A stretch of 64,000 nucleotides of DNA, taken from positions 352,061 through 416,060 of the forward strand of contig NZ_JACVQA010000008.1 in assembly GCF_018881595.1 (NCBI RefSeq), in the 5' to 3' direction. Position 1 is the first letter of the stretch; each line of letters begins with the position of its first letter. The position numbers and the translations under genes are program-made. This DNA comes from Polynucleobacter sp. UK-Gri1-W3 (GTDB lineage Bacteria; Pseudomonadota; Gammaproteobacteria; Burkholderiales; Burkholderiaceae). The notes beneath the pieces are model-generated. The model saw only the letters and a list, made by a program, of their open reading frames with translations, was not told the DNA's origin and made no database searches. Below are positions 17,672-24,722 of this stretch, in pieces.

Positions 17672-17684
17672 GAGAATAATTCTC
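17672..17684. promoter_or_regulatory. Fur-box-like palindrome at the 5' end of the DUF3108 gene
   Basis: The minus strand reads TGAGAATTATTCTCG. Its core is two 6-bp arms around one base, GAGAAT-T-ATTCTC, close to the 7-1-7 Fur-type pattern TGAGAATnATTCTCA. It lies just before the TTG start. Overlap with possible coding sequence and lack of an obvious promoter keep confidence low. Confidence 0.3.
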
Positions 17685-17736
17685 AGAGAATTGATCTTGG
17701 GCGGTTGAAAGAAATGTTTTCGCCCTACTCTCAGAC

Positions 17737-18306
17737 TCAGGGCAAGCTCTCTAAAAGGCGGCTATTTTTCGGAAGATTTGCAGCAAGGAAGTCCATCTGA
17801 TCAGCTAGTATATTGCGACCTTTTAGAATCATATCTTCGTAAAGACTAGGTAAATATGGCGTATACAGCAAAGTCATGCCAGCCTGTTCTGGCGTGCAAT
17901 TACCTTTTCTTTGATTGCATGGCCTGCAGGAGATAACCAAATTCATCCAGCTATATTTGCCACCACGACTATTGGGAATGATGTGCTCAGCCTCTGCCTG
18001 ATTTTCTTGAATCGCATCACCGCAATAAGCGCAAAGTCCGCGGTCACGCTTGAAGAGCTTGTGTTTTGTGATAACGGGCACAACATCAAATAAATTTATT
18101 TTGGCGCTACCCTTCACTGCAATAATGGAGTGAAGCTCAATGAGGGATTGTTTTCCAGTAGAGCGAGAAATGCCGCCTCGCATTTGAAAAATAGGATCGC
18201 CTAGAGTCCACAACACACTATTGTCAGCATATTGTTTGGTAGCCTCTTCTGCGTTCACCCAGCCCTGAGGTATTCCACCTGCGTCTAATTTCAAGATGCT
18301 CAGCAC
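17737..18306 (-). CDS. HNH endonuclease family protein
   Basis: A 189-residue protein with a C-terminal HNH domain: KRDRGLCAYCGDAIQENQAEAEHIIPNSRGG, then WMNLVISCRPCNQRKGN. The two Cys pairs (CAYC and CRPC) form the structural zinc site, and the EHIIP and N...N residues form the nuclease centre. The N-terminal 95 residues are not recognised. Similar proteins are common, chromosomal and not tied to phages in Burkholderiales; their target is unknown. The start is GTG with a strong AAAGGGGAG upstream. A 9-bp inverted repeat sits immediately 5' of that ribosome site. Confidence 0.88.
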   Translation of the reverse strand: MLSILKLDAGGIPQGWVNAEEATKQYADNSVLWTLGDPIFQMRGGISRSTGKQSLIELHSIIAVKGSAKINLFDVVPVITKHKLFKRDRGLCAYCGDAIQENQAEAEHIIPNSRGGKYSWMNLVISCRPCNQRKGNCTPEQAGMTLLYTPYLPSLYEDMILKGRNILADQMDFLAANLPKNSRLLESLP

Positions 18307-18318
18307 AAACTCCCCTTT

Positions 18319-18350
18319 CTAAACGGCGCAAATGAGCTGCAGCCGTTTAG
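18319..18350. repeat. Inverted repeat upstream of the HNH gene
   Basis: CTAAACGGC (18319-18327) and GCCGTTTAG (18342-18350) are perfect 9-bp arms with a 14-nt spacer. On the transcribed minus strand the hairpin ends directly before AAAGGGGAG, the HNH-gene ribosome site. There is no T-tract, so it is not a standard terminator. It may be a 5'-UTR hairpin or a protein-binding operator. Confidence 0.5.
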
Positions 18351-18386
18351 ACCATCTTACAGAAGAAGCAAGCGGCAATCAATCTA

Positions 18387-18974
18387 CTACTGAGAGATAA
18401 ACTTTAAGATCCTGGGTAAATGATCTGGATAGTCTGCGATACCATGATCACTTCCTTCTAGGACCAATTGTTCGGCACCTTGGTAAAAATCAACCATTTC
18501 CTGCCAATCTAAGAGTTCATCGCCTTTTGAGGCTAACAGAAAGTAACGTGCGGGATTGCTAATTACTTCAACCTGAAGTGACTTCAATTCTTCGATATAT
18601 TCTGGTCGAAAATCATAAGGCTCATTTGTATCGTAAGACGTTAGCATTCCAACATGCGAAGCTAATTCCTTAGGCGCCCATACTGCCGGGTTTAGTGCTA
18701 CAGCCTTGCAACCATATTTTTCAGCCAAATAATTTGCGTAGTAGCCGCCCAAAGAAGATCCAATAACTACCAGACGATCATGCTTTGATTCTTCAATATG
18801 CTCAATAACCTTATCCATACTAGACTTAGGTGAAGCAACCAGTTGGGGGCAATACCAATCTATTGGATTTTCAACTGTAGATAAGGCCGCAATAGCTTCA
18901 CCAGTCATAACGGCCTTGCTTGATCTTGGTGAAGAGCGAAAACCATGCAAATAAACAATTAAAGTCGATGGCAT
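18387..18974 (-). CDS. YqiA-type alpha/beta-hydrolase esterase
   Basis: A 195-residue alpha/beta hydrolase beginning MPSTLIVYLHGFRSSPRSSKA, the oxyanion-hole region of the YqiA/YcfP family. The nucleophile elbow is VVIGSSLGGYYANYLAE (Ser in GSSLGG), the acid is probably in SKGDELLDW, and the His is in EGSDHGIADY. Cytosolic esterase activity on small acyl esters is known for E. coli YqiA. It starts 9 nt after the glxR stop, so hyi-glxR-yqiA is probably one transcript. Confidence 0.88.
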   Translation of the reverse strand: MPSTLIVYLHGFRSSPRSSKAVMTGEAIAALSTVENPIDWYCPQLVASPKSSMDKVIEHIEESKHDRLVVIGSSLGGYYANYLAEKYGCKAVALNPAVWAPKELASHVGMLTSYDTNEPYDFRPEYIEELKSLQVEVISNPARYFLLASKGDELLDWQEMVDFYQGAEQLVLEGSDHGIADYPDHLPRILKFISQ

Positions 18975-18983
18975 AGGGCTATC

Positions 18984-19883
18984 TTAGGCCTTTTGTCCGA
19001 TTTCAAAATTCGCTAACTTCTCTAAGGCTCGAACCATTGCAGAGTGATCCCAGGCTTTACCGCCATGTGCGGCGCAAGAGTTAAATAACTCCTGCGCAGT
19101 CGCAGTGTTAGGCAAAGAAACACCAAGAGCCCTGGCGCTACTGAGAGCAAGATTCAGATCTTTCTGGTGTAACTCTATTCTGAAACCTGGATCAAAGGTA
19201 CGCTTCACCATTCTTTCGCCATGCACTTCTAATATCTTAGAGCTTGCAAAACCACCCATTAAAGCTTGACGCACTTTTGCAGGGTCTGCGCCAGCCCTAG
19301 AAGCAAATAAAAGAGCCTCAGCTACTGCCTCAATATTTAAAGCAACAATAATTTGATTGGCAACCTTTGCGGTTTGGCCATCGCCATTTCCACCCACCAG
19401 ATTAATATTTTTACCCATCAAATCAAATATAGGCTTCACTTTCTCAAAGACCTTCTCATCTCCACCAACCATAATAGAAAGGGTTGCATTTTGGGCGCCT
19501 AACTCACCACCAGATACCGGAGCATCTAGGTAATCGCAGCCCAAAGCATTAATTTTCCGAGCAAACTCTTTAGTGGCAATTGGTGATATGGAACTCATAT
19601 CAACTACGATCTTGCCTTTAGACAGGCCAGCGGCAATTCCCTTATCACCAAACAATACTTTTTCAACATCTGGTGTATCTGGCACCATGGTGAAAATAAT
19701 GTCAGCTTTACTTGCAACCTCTTGAGGTGAGGCGCATTGCACAGCAGATGAAGAGGCCAACGCTTCTGGCACCTTGCTGCGAGTATTGATAAACACCTCA
19801 TGTCCAGCATTTGCAAGATGGCCGGCCATAGGTCCACCCATTATTCCCAAACCAATAAAACCCAGCTTTAGTTGATTACTCAT
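18984..19883 (-). CDS. glxR: 2-hydroxy-3-oxopropionate (tartronate semialdehyde) reductase
   Basis: A 299-residue beta-hydroxyacid dehydrogenase. The N-terminal NAD(P)-binding motif is GFIGLGIMGGPMAGHLANAGHEV, the substrate loop is DAPVSGGELGAQNATLSIMVGG, and the catalytic Lys is in GNGDGQTAKVANQIIVALN. GlxR reduces tartronate semialdehyde to D-glycerate. Its neighbour hyi supplies this substrate by isomerising hydroxypyruvate, so together they would feed C2/C3 acids into glycerate. No glyoxylate carboligase gene is in the window. A CGGAGA Shine-Dalgarno precedes the ATG. Confidence 0.9.
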   Translation of the reverse strand: MSNQLKLGFIGLGIMGGPMAGHLANAGHEVFINTRSKVPEALASSSAVQCASPQEVASKADIIFTMVPDTPDVEKVLFGDKGIAAGLSKGKIVVDMSSISPIATKEFARKINALGCDYLDAPVSGGELGAQNATLSIMVGGDEKVFEKVKPIFDLMGKNINLVGGNGDGQTAKVANQIIVALNIEAVAEALLFASRAGADPAKVRQALMGGFASSKILEVHGERMVKRTFDPGFRIELHQKDLNLALSSARALGVSLPNTATAQELFNSCAAHGGKAWDHSAMVRALEKLANFEIGQKA

Positions 19884-19908
19884 TTTGTCTCCGTATCGTA
19901 TTTTTAAT

Positions 19909-20691
19909 TTAATTGCTGTTAAGCGCTTTAATCCAACCTAATCCAGCTTCAGTATTTGATGCGGGTTTATATTCACAGCCGATCCAACCTTTATAGCCAA
20001 TCTGATCGATAAACTGAAAGAGATGAGGGTAATTAATTTCCCCAGTTCCCGGCTCATTGCGACCCGGGTTATCCGCTAATTGAATGTGAGCAATTTTTGA
20101 AAGATTTGCTTCTATAGTTTTGCAGAGCTCACCTTCCATTCTTTGGGCATGATAAATATCGTATTGAATGAACAAATTATCTGAGCCCACTTCATCAAGA
20201 ATATCAATGGCTTGCTGTGTCTTAGATAAATAGAAACCTGGAATATCAAAGGTATTAATTGGCTCAATAAGAAGTTTGATATTCGCTTTTTTAAGCTCGG
20301 CTGCTGCGTAACGCAAATTGGAAGCAAAGGTTTCTTTAAGCGAGGCAGCATCCACATTAGCGGGAATCTTTCCCGCTAAACAATTTAACTGTTTTACATC
20401 AAGCACTTTTGCATATTCAATTGCCTTTGCAACGCCAGCCTTAAATTCAGCAACACGATCTGGAAGGCATGCTATGCCTCTCTCGCCTGCATCCCAATCG
20501 CCAGCTGGTAAATTATGGAGAACTAGCTGAAGATTATGCTGCTCTAATTTTTGCTTAATTTCTTGAGCTGAAAATGCATAAGGAAAAAGAAACTCAACGG
20601 CCTGAAATCCAGATTTAGCCGCTTTTTCAAATCGATCCAAAAATAAGGTCTCATTAAATAGCATGGTCAAATTTGCGGCAAATTGTGGCAT
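19909..20691 (-). CDS. hyi: Hydroxypyruvate isomerase
   Basis: A 260-residue TIM-barrel protein of the xylose-isomerase-like superfamily. MPQFAANLTMLFNETLFLDRFEKAAKSGFQAVEFLFPY is the standard Hyi start. Metal-binding acidic residues are visible in LLIEPINTFDIPGFYL, QYDIYHAQRMEG and IGCEYKPASNTEAGLGW. It interconverts hydroxypyruvate and tartronate semialdehyde; some relatives (OtnI) act on 2-oxo-tetronate, which cannot be excluded. The start has AAGGATTTGAA upstream, and it is the first gene of hyi-glxR-yqiA. Confidence 0.9.
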   Translation of the reverse strand: MPQFAANLTMLFNETLFLDRFEKAAKSGFQAVEFLFPYAFSAQEIKQKLEQHNLQLVLHNLPAGDWDAGERGIACLPDRVAEFKAGVAKAIEYAKVLDVKQLNCLAGKIPANVDAASLKETFASNLRYAAAELKKANIKLLIEPINTFDIPGFYLSKTQQAIDILDEVGSDNLFIQYDIYHAQRMEGELCKTIEANLSKIAHIQLADNPGRNEPGTGEINYPHLFQFIDQIGYKGWIGCEYKPASNTEAGLGWIKALNSN

Positions 20692-20852
20692 TTCAAATCC
20701 TTATAAACAGAATCAGGCGTTACATTGGGAACGATGATCTTAACAAAAGTTATCTAATTAAGCCTCGCTATTAAAAATCAGGGCAATAGACCATTTACGC
20801 CCCTAAAAGTAGGCTAAGATTGGATCTAGTAGCTTTTTATATAAGGAAAATA

Positions 20853-21458
20853 ATGAAAACAAAATATGCCCCAATTGCCTTGGTTATTACAGCCCTATTT
20901 GCGGGATCTTCCGCAGCCATTGCCCAATCAATGCCATCGTCAAGCACAGCTAAGCCAGCAGTGATCGATGCTGCCGTCACCGATAATCGTTATCAGCTTT
21001 ATGAAGGTGAAGTAGTCAAGATTGACAAAAAGACTCGCACCATTACCTTTAAGAATAAAGAGGGTGAATCTAAATTTGTTGCAGGTCCTGATATCACTAA
21101 CTTTGCCCAAATCAAAAAAGGCGATCGCGTAAATGTAAATTACGAGCTAGCCGTAGCTATCGAACTCATTAAGACCAAGAGTGATGGTGTTCGCTCTAAG
21201 GTGGAGACCAACACAGTAACCAAATCCAAGGCGGATGAGAAGCCATCTGAATCGATTACAAACAAGACAACCATTGTTGCCGACATTGTGGAAGTTAATC
21301 GTGAAAAGAAATTGGTTTCTGTTAAGGGTCCAAGCGGGAAGATCACTACAGTGACTGTGAAGAACCCTGCTCTTTTGGCAGATATCAACGTAGGTGAGCA
21401 AGTTAAAGTGATTTACTATGACGCTATGGCTGCATCCATCACCACCCCTAAGAAGTAA
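20853..21458 (+). CDS. Exported protein of unknown function with two tandem homologous domains
   Basis: A 201-residue protein with a signal peptide (cleavage near residue 25, AAIAQ). I do not recognise the family. Residues 50-105 and 141-196 look like copies of one beta-rich unit: each starts with a VxxI/VxxV-[DN]-[KR]-x-[KT] strand, runs through a K-x-V/F-x-V-x-x-P-x-I/L core, and ends with a [GK]-[DE]-x-V-x-V-x-Y-x-x-A/M pattern. A Lys/Ser/Thr-rich linker joins them. The ATG at 20853 is chosen over an open frame from 20820, because AAGGA lies five bases upstream and it directly starts the signal peptide. Periplasmic location is inferred. Confidence 0.8.
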   Translation: MKTKYAPIALVITALFAGSSAAIAQSMPSSSTAKPAVIDAAVTDNRYQLYEGEVVKIDKKTRTITFKNKEGESKFVAGPDITNFAQIKKGDRVNVNYELAVAIELIKTKSDGVRSKVETNTVTKSKADEKPSESITNKTTIVADIVEVNREKKLVSVKGPSGKITTVTVKNPALLADINVGEQVKVIYYDAMAASITTPKK

Positions 21459-21466
21459 GTCATAAA

Positions 21467-21826
21467 TTGATACAGCTATTACTGGGCATTCAGGCGGCTA
21501 TTTCGGCGCTGTACTATTTAACTGCACCTTTCCCCCTGAGTGTGCCGGTAATTGTATTTTGGCTTCTCAATACTTTCAGCATCCTCTTATTGCTGAAAAA
21601 CTACAGCGGATTAGTTGGGCAGCTTTCGTCAAATTTAAAACGTTATCGACTCGTATTTACCGCAACCCTAATCATTTCCGAAATTATTATTAATGTCACC
21701 GCCGAAAACTACCAGGTGGATAACCTACATGGTTTAATTAGCGACACTGAGGTGCTATTCACCGGAATGACGCTTGGGGTCCTGTGGCACTACGAAATTA
21801 CCAACAAATTCAAGAAACCGTTTTAA
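21467..21826 (+). CDS. Small hydrophobic membrane protein, unknown
   Basis: A 119-residue protein with three to four predicted membrane helices (about residues 2-20, 24-46, 62-82 and 92-112) and no recognised domain. The only reasonable start is TTG at 21467, 8 nt after the preceding gene's stop, with no clear ribosome site, so translation may depend on the upstream gene. Its stop codon and that of the convergent ketoacyl synthase share the bases TTAA (21823-21826). It could be an accessory of either neighbour. Confidence 0.6.
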   Translation: MIQLLLGIQAAISALYYLTAPFPLSVPVIVFWLLNTFSILLLLKNYSGLVGQLSSNLKRYRLVFTATLIISEIIINVTAENYQVDNLHGLISDTEVLFTGMTLGVLWHYEITNKFKKPF

Positions 21827-23079
21827 GTTTTTCGCAGCTTTGATATTAGGATGCTTGCATTAGAGCCTCCAAACGCAAATGAATTACTCATTGCAAGAGG
21901 AATATTTAAGTCGATCGACTTAAGTGGAAGGTAGTTAAGATTGCATTCCGGATCTGCAATGTCTAAAAAAGCAGTCCCTGGAGCAATATTGTTCTGCAAT
22001 GCCTGAAACGTAATAACCAGCTCTAATGCGCCCGCCGCACCTAAAGTATGGCCATGAATTGCTTTGGTGGAGCTGATAGCAGTCTTTTGTGCGGCATCTA
22101 GTCCGAATGCAGATTTAATGGAGTTTGTCTCTGAAATATCGCCTACGCCTGTAGCAGTTCCGTGAGCGTTAATGTAAGCAATATCCAATGCATTAACTTC
22201 TGCCTCCGCCATAGCGGCTTTCATGGCTTTGGCCTGGCCTACTGAGTCTGGTCTGGTAATGTGAATCGCATCAGTGGTTGCGCCATACCCAACGATTTCA
22301 CCAAGAATGGTTGCCCCTCTATTAAGCGCGCTGTCTAGTGACTCTAAAACTAGGGCAGCCGCACCCTCACCTAGAACAAAGCCACTCCGATTTTTTGAAA
22401 AGGGTTTGCAGGAGCCGGCAATATTTTCTGGGTCAGGCGTTGCAAGAGTCCGTAAAGCCTCCCATGCTTTAATGGGTCCGGCATTAAAAAGGCTTTCAGA
22501 TCCGCCGGCAATCGCCCTATCGCAAATCCCATACTTAATACTTCTAAATGCTTCTCCAATAGCGTGACTTGAGGATGCACATGCAGTCGAATAGGTTAAG
22601 GATGGGCCTCTAAAGCAGGTTTGCATCGACAACAATCCAGCCGATCCGTTAGCCATTACACCAATAACAGTAAATGGACGAACGCGCTGCTTATCATTCT
22701 GATAGATTTCTTGATAGGCGCCATCAAGGGTGTTGGAGCCGCCAAAACCTGTTCCCCAGAAAATACCGCTCTTATCTAGATCATCCTCACTTAGATTTCC
22801 TAGGCCCGACTGTTGTAGCGCCTCTTTTGCCACAAGCCATGCCAGATGGGCGGTTCTATCGAACAAGCCCAGAGAGGTTGCATCCAGATCAAAATCCAGC
22901 CTTTCTTTAATGGCAGAAGCGCAAGGGAGATCAACAGGGATAGCAGTTGGTGAAATGAAGCTTGATATGCCGGATTTGCATTCAATAGCTTTCTGAAATT
23001 GAACGCCGGCACCTACTCCAAGTCCTGAAACGGCGCCTAGGCCAGTTACAACGACTCTTCTAATGTCATTCCCGCTCAA
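21823..23079 (-). CDS. Beta-ketoacyl-ACP synthase (FabF-like)
   Basis: A 418-residue thiolase-fold condensing enzyme. The full Cys-His-His triad is present: STACASSSHAIGEAF (Cys), YINAHGTATGVGDISETNSIK (His) and ISSTKAIHGHTLGAAGALELV (His), with the terminal FGGSNAS. It condenses an acyl chain with malonyl-ACP. The gene overlaps its own dedicated acyl carrier protein gene by four bases, and a DUF4118-like membrane protein precedes both. The normal fab cluster is not here, so this is likely a secondary or specialised system and not housekeeping fatty acid synthesis. Confidence 0.93.
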   Translation of the reverse strand: MSGNDIRRVVVTGLGAVSGLGVGAGVQFQKAIECKSGISSFISPTAIPVDLPCASAIKERLDFDLDATSLGLFDRTAHLAWLVAKEALQQSGLGNLSEDDLDKSGIFWGTGFGGSNTLDGAYQEIYQNDKQRVRPFTVIGVMANGSAGLLSMQTCFRGPSLTYSTACASSSHAIGEAFRSIKYGICDRAIAGGSESLFNAGPIKAWEALRTLATPDPENIAGSCKPFSKNRSGFVLGEGAAALVLESLDSALNRGATILGEIVGYGATTDAIHITRPDSVGQAKAMKAAMAEAEVNALDIAYINAHGTATGVGDISETNSIKSAFGLDAAQKTAISSTKAIHGHTLGAAGALELVITFQALQNNIAPGTAFLDIADPECNLNYLPLKSIDLNIPLAMSNSFAFGGSNASILISKLRKT

Positions 23080-23312
23080 TGAGTTGGCTTCGCAGTATCA
23101 AGCAAAGCGGCAACCTCCGCCAAGGTATCTACTTTCGCATCCTCATTGGGTATGCGTACATCAAAGTGGTCCTCTAGATCAAAAATGAGTTCAATCTTTC
23201 CAAGGGAATCAACGCCAAGACTTTCTAGGGTGGTGTCCGGACCCAACTCTTCAATTTTTTTATCAAACTTTTGAGAAACCAGTTCCATAAGCGTATTAAG
23301 GGTGTTTGACAT
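23076..23312 (-). CDS. Acyl carrier protein, paralogue dedicated to the adjacent ketoacyl synthase
   Basis: A 78-residue four-helix carrier protein. The phosphopantetheine attachment site is the Ser in LESLGVDSLGKIELIFDLEDHFDVRIP (a GVDSLGK variant of the usual DSL motif). The protein is acidic, as expected. Its ATG overlaps the stop of the membrane-protein gene (TAATG), and its stop overlaps the synthase start (ATGA). These overlaps indicate one translationally coupled operon of three genes. Confidence 0.93.
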   Translation of the reverse strand: MSNTLNTLMELVSQKFDKKIEELGPDTTLESLGVDSLGKIELIFDLEDHFDVRIPNEDAKVDTLAEVAALLDTAKPTH

Positions 23313-23761
23313 TATTGCTTTCTCTTTAATTCCTGCAAAAGCTGATTATCTCTATGAAGCAATGTTAGGTAGCGTGATTCCGATACCAGCAGTAATAGCT
23401 TGGTCTTGTAACGCTGTCTTTGTAAAATTTCAATAAAGAAAATAGCGACGCCACCAAATAAAAGATTAATTACGAATCTTTCCGCTTCTTCTGGTGTCAG
23501 GGAAAAAACCCCAAAGGGAGGTACAAAATACAAATTGGCGTAAATACTTGAGACTAGGATATAAATGCTTGCTGTTATATAACCAAAAAAGTAGGCCAGT
23601 ACAGTAGCGGCAAAAAAATAAAACTTATAAGGATGGGCGCCATAAAAATTAGAGCCCATCACATGCATCCACGCGCTAATGATCACAAAGGAGGAGAAAG
23701 CCCAAATCAGCGCCTCAAGTGCGCTGTGAGATGACCAATTATTGGCATTTTTGATAATCAT
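23312..23761 (-). CDS. DUF4118-like (KdpD-type) four-helix membrane protein without a kinase
   Basis: A 149-residue protein with about four membrane helices followed by a charged coiled-coil-like tail (LQRQRYKTKLLLLVSESRYLTLLHRDNQLLQELKRKQ). The loop ANLYFVPPFGVFSLTPEEAERFVINLLFGG resembles the NFFFxPPxxTFxxxxxxD motif of the DUF4118 sensor domain in KdpD-type histidine kinases. No kinase or receiver domain is fused, and none is nearby. It is the first gene of the operon with the acyl carrier protein and ketoacyl synthase, divergent from a lipase gene by 38 bp. Similarity is by eye only. Confidence 0.6.
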   Translation of the reverse strand: MIIKNANNWSSHSALEALIWAFSSFVIISAWMHVMGSNFYGAHPYKFYFFAATVLAYFFGYITASIYILVSSIYANLYFVPPFGVFSLTPEEAERFVINLLFGGVAIFFIEILQRQRYKTKLLLLVSESRYLTLLHRDNQLLQELKRKQ

Positions 23762-23785
23762 GACTAGCTTTGTCTCTAATGGGTC

Positions 23786-23795
23786 TAAAATTATG
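23786..23795. promoter_or_regulatory. Divergent -10 candidates between lipase and KAS/ACP operons
   Basis: TAAAAT (23786-23791, plus) ends eight bases before the lipase ATG at 23800. CATAAT on the minus strand (23790-23795) lies 28 bases before the membrane-protein ATG. Both operons thus appear to be read from one 38-bp gap. Confidence 0.4.
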
Positions 23796-23799
23796 AGTT

Positions 23800-24669
23800 A
23801 TGAATGACCTTGCACATAATGATAATAGCAGCCCGTTGATTGTACTATTCCATGGTCTTTCCTCATCTCCTATGGAGTTCAATTTCCTAGCCTCCCAGCT
23901 TACCGCAGCAGGCTATAGGGTAAATACCCCAACTATTCCAGGGTATACCTTTGGCGACAAGGCGAGTAGTTGGAAGTTTTGGCTTAGCGAAGCAATCAAG
24001 CATATAGAAGGATTGCAGAAAACTGAATCCAAGCCAATATCCCTGGGCGGAATTTCCCTGGGGTCCACATTGGCTCTGGCTGTTGCATCAGAGCTCAATG
24101 ATATTTTGGGTGTAATGGCCCTCTCAACCACTCTGAAATACAACGGCTGGGCCGTTCCCTGGTATCGACACCTCATTCCGTTGGGAATGATGCTTGGGTT
24201 GGGTGATCGCTTCAAATATAAGGAGCGAGATCCCTTTGGCATTAAAAATCCGCAAATTCGAGCTTACATTAAAAGAGTGCTTTCGAGCCAAGAGCTGTCA
24301 GCCGTTGGTGGTTCGTATATGTCTTTGAGACATATGCATGAGGGCAATAAGCTTTGTAAACATACGATTGAAAATCTTTCGCAAGTTGGCTCCTCCATAT
24401 TAACAATTCATGCAATTGATGATGAAATTGCCAATGTACTGAATCCGCAAATGGTTGGAGATCTATCAAGCGCAACACTATTGAGGCAGGTATTCCTGGG
24501 AAACAGTTATCACATGATTACCGTTGATAATGAGAGGGAGACTGTTGCGGCGGAAGCTCAAAATTTTCTGGATTTAATCTATGGAAAAATTAAACCCATA
24601 CCAGAAGAAGAGAAAATTGTGGCCCCTGAATTACAGCGTTTTTTGAGAAATCTCAACAGAATTGATTAA
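23800..24669 (+). CDS. Alpha/beta-hydrolase, carboxylesterase/monoacylglycerol lipase type
   Basis: A 289-residue serine hydrolase. The oxyanion segment is VLFHGLSSSPMEFNFLASQL, the nucleophile elbow GGISLGSTLALAVA (Ser in GISLGS), the acid in IHAIDDEIANVLN and the His in LGNSYHMITVD. This matches the Est30/EstL carboxylesterase and monoacylglycerol lipase group. It has no signal peptide, so it should act in the cytosol on acyl esters. It is divergent from the KAS/ACP operon and followed 53 nt later by a fatty-acid hydroxylase gene, which supports a lipid-related cluster. Confidence 0.87.
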   Translation: MNDLAHNDNSSPLIVLFHGLSSSPMEFNFLASQLTAAGYRVNTPTIPGYTFGDKASSWKFWLSEAIKHIEGLQKTESKPISLGGISLGSTLALAVASELNDILGVMALSTTLKYNGWAVPWYRHLIPLGMMLGLGDRFKYKERDPFGIKNPQIRAYIKRVLSSQELSAVGGSYMSLRHMHEGNKLCKHTIENLSQVGSSILTIHAIDDEIANVLNPQMVGDLSSATLLRQVFLGNSYHMITVDNERETVAAEAQNFLDLIYGKIKPIPEEEKIVAPELQRFLRNLNRID

Positions 24670-24722
24670 ATTAGCATCGTTGAGCCCAATCACGCAGGGC
24701 TCAGGCATTTAGGAGACTTGAA

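Noticed and set aside
17737-18306. HNH gene as part of a homing element or phage packaging module
   Set aside because: No intron, intein, terminase or att-like repeats nearby; such HNH proteins are common solitary chromosomal genes.
18981-18986. TAAGAT six bases before yqiA as another leaderless promoter
   Set aside because: The TAA is the glxR stop codon and the genes are 9 nt apart in one operon, so the match is likely chance. It shows that some -10 hits are spurious.
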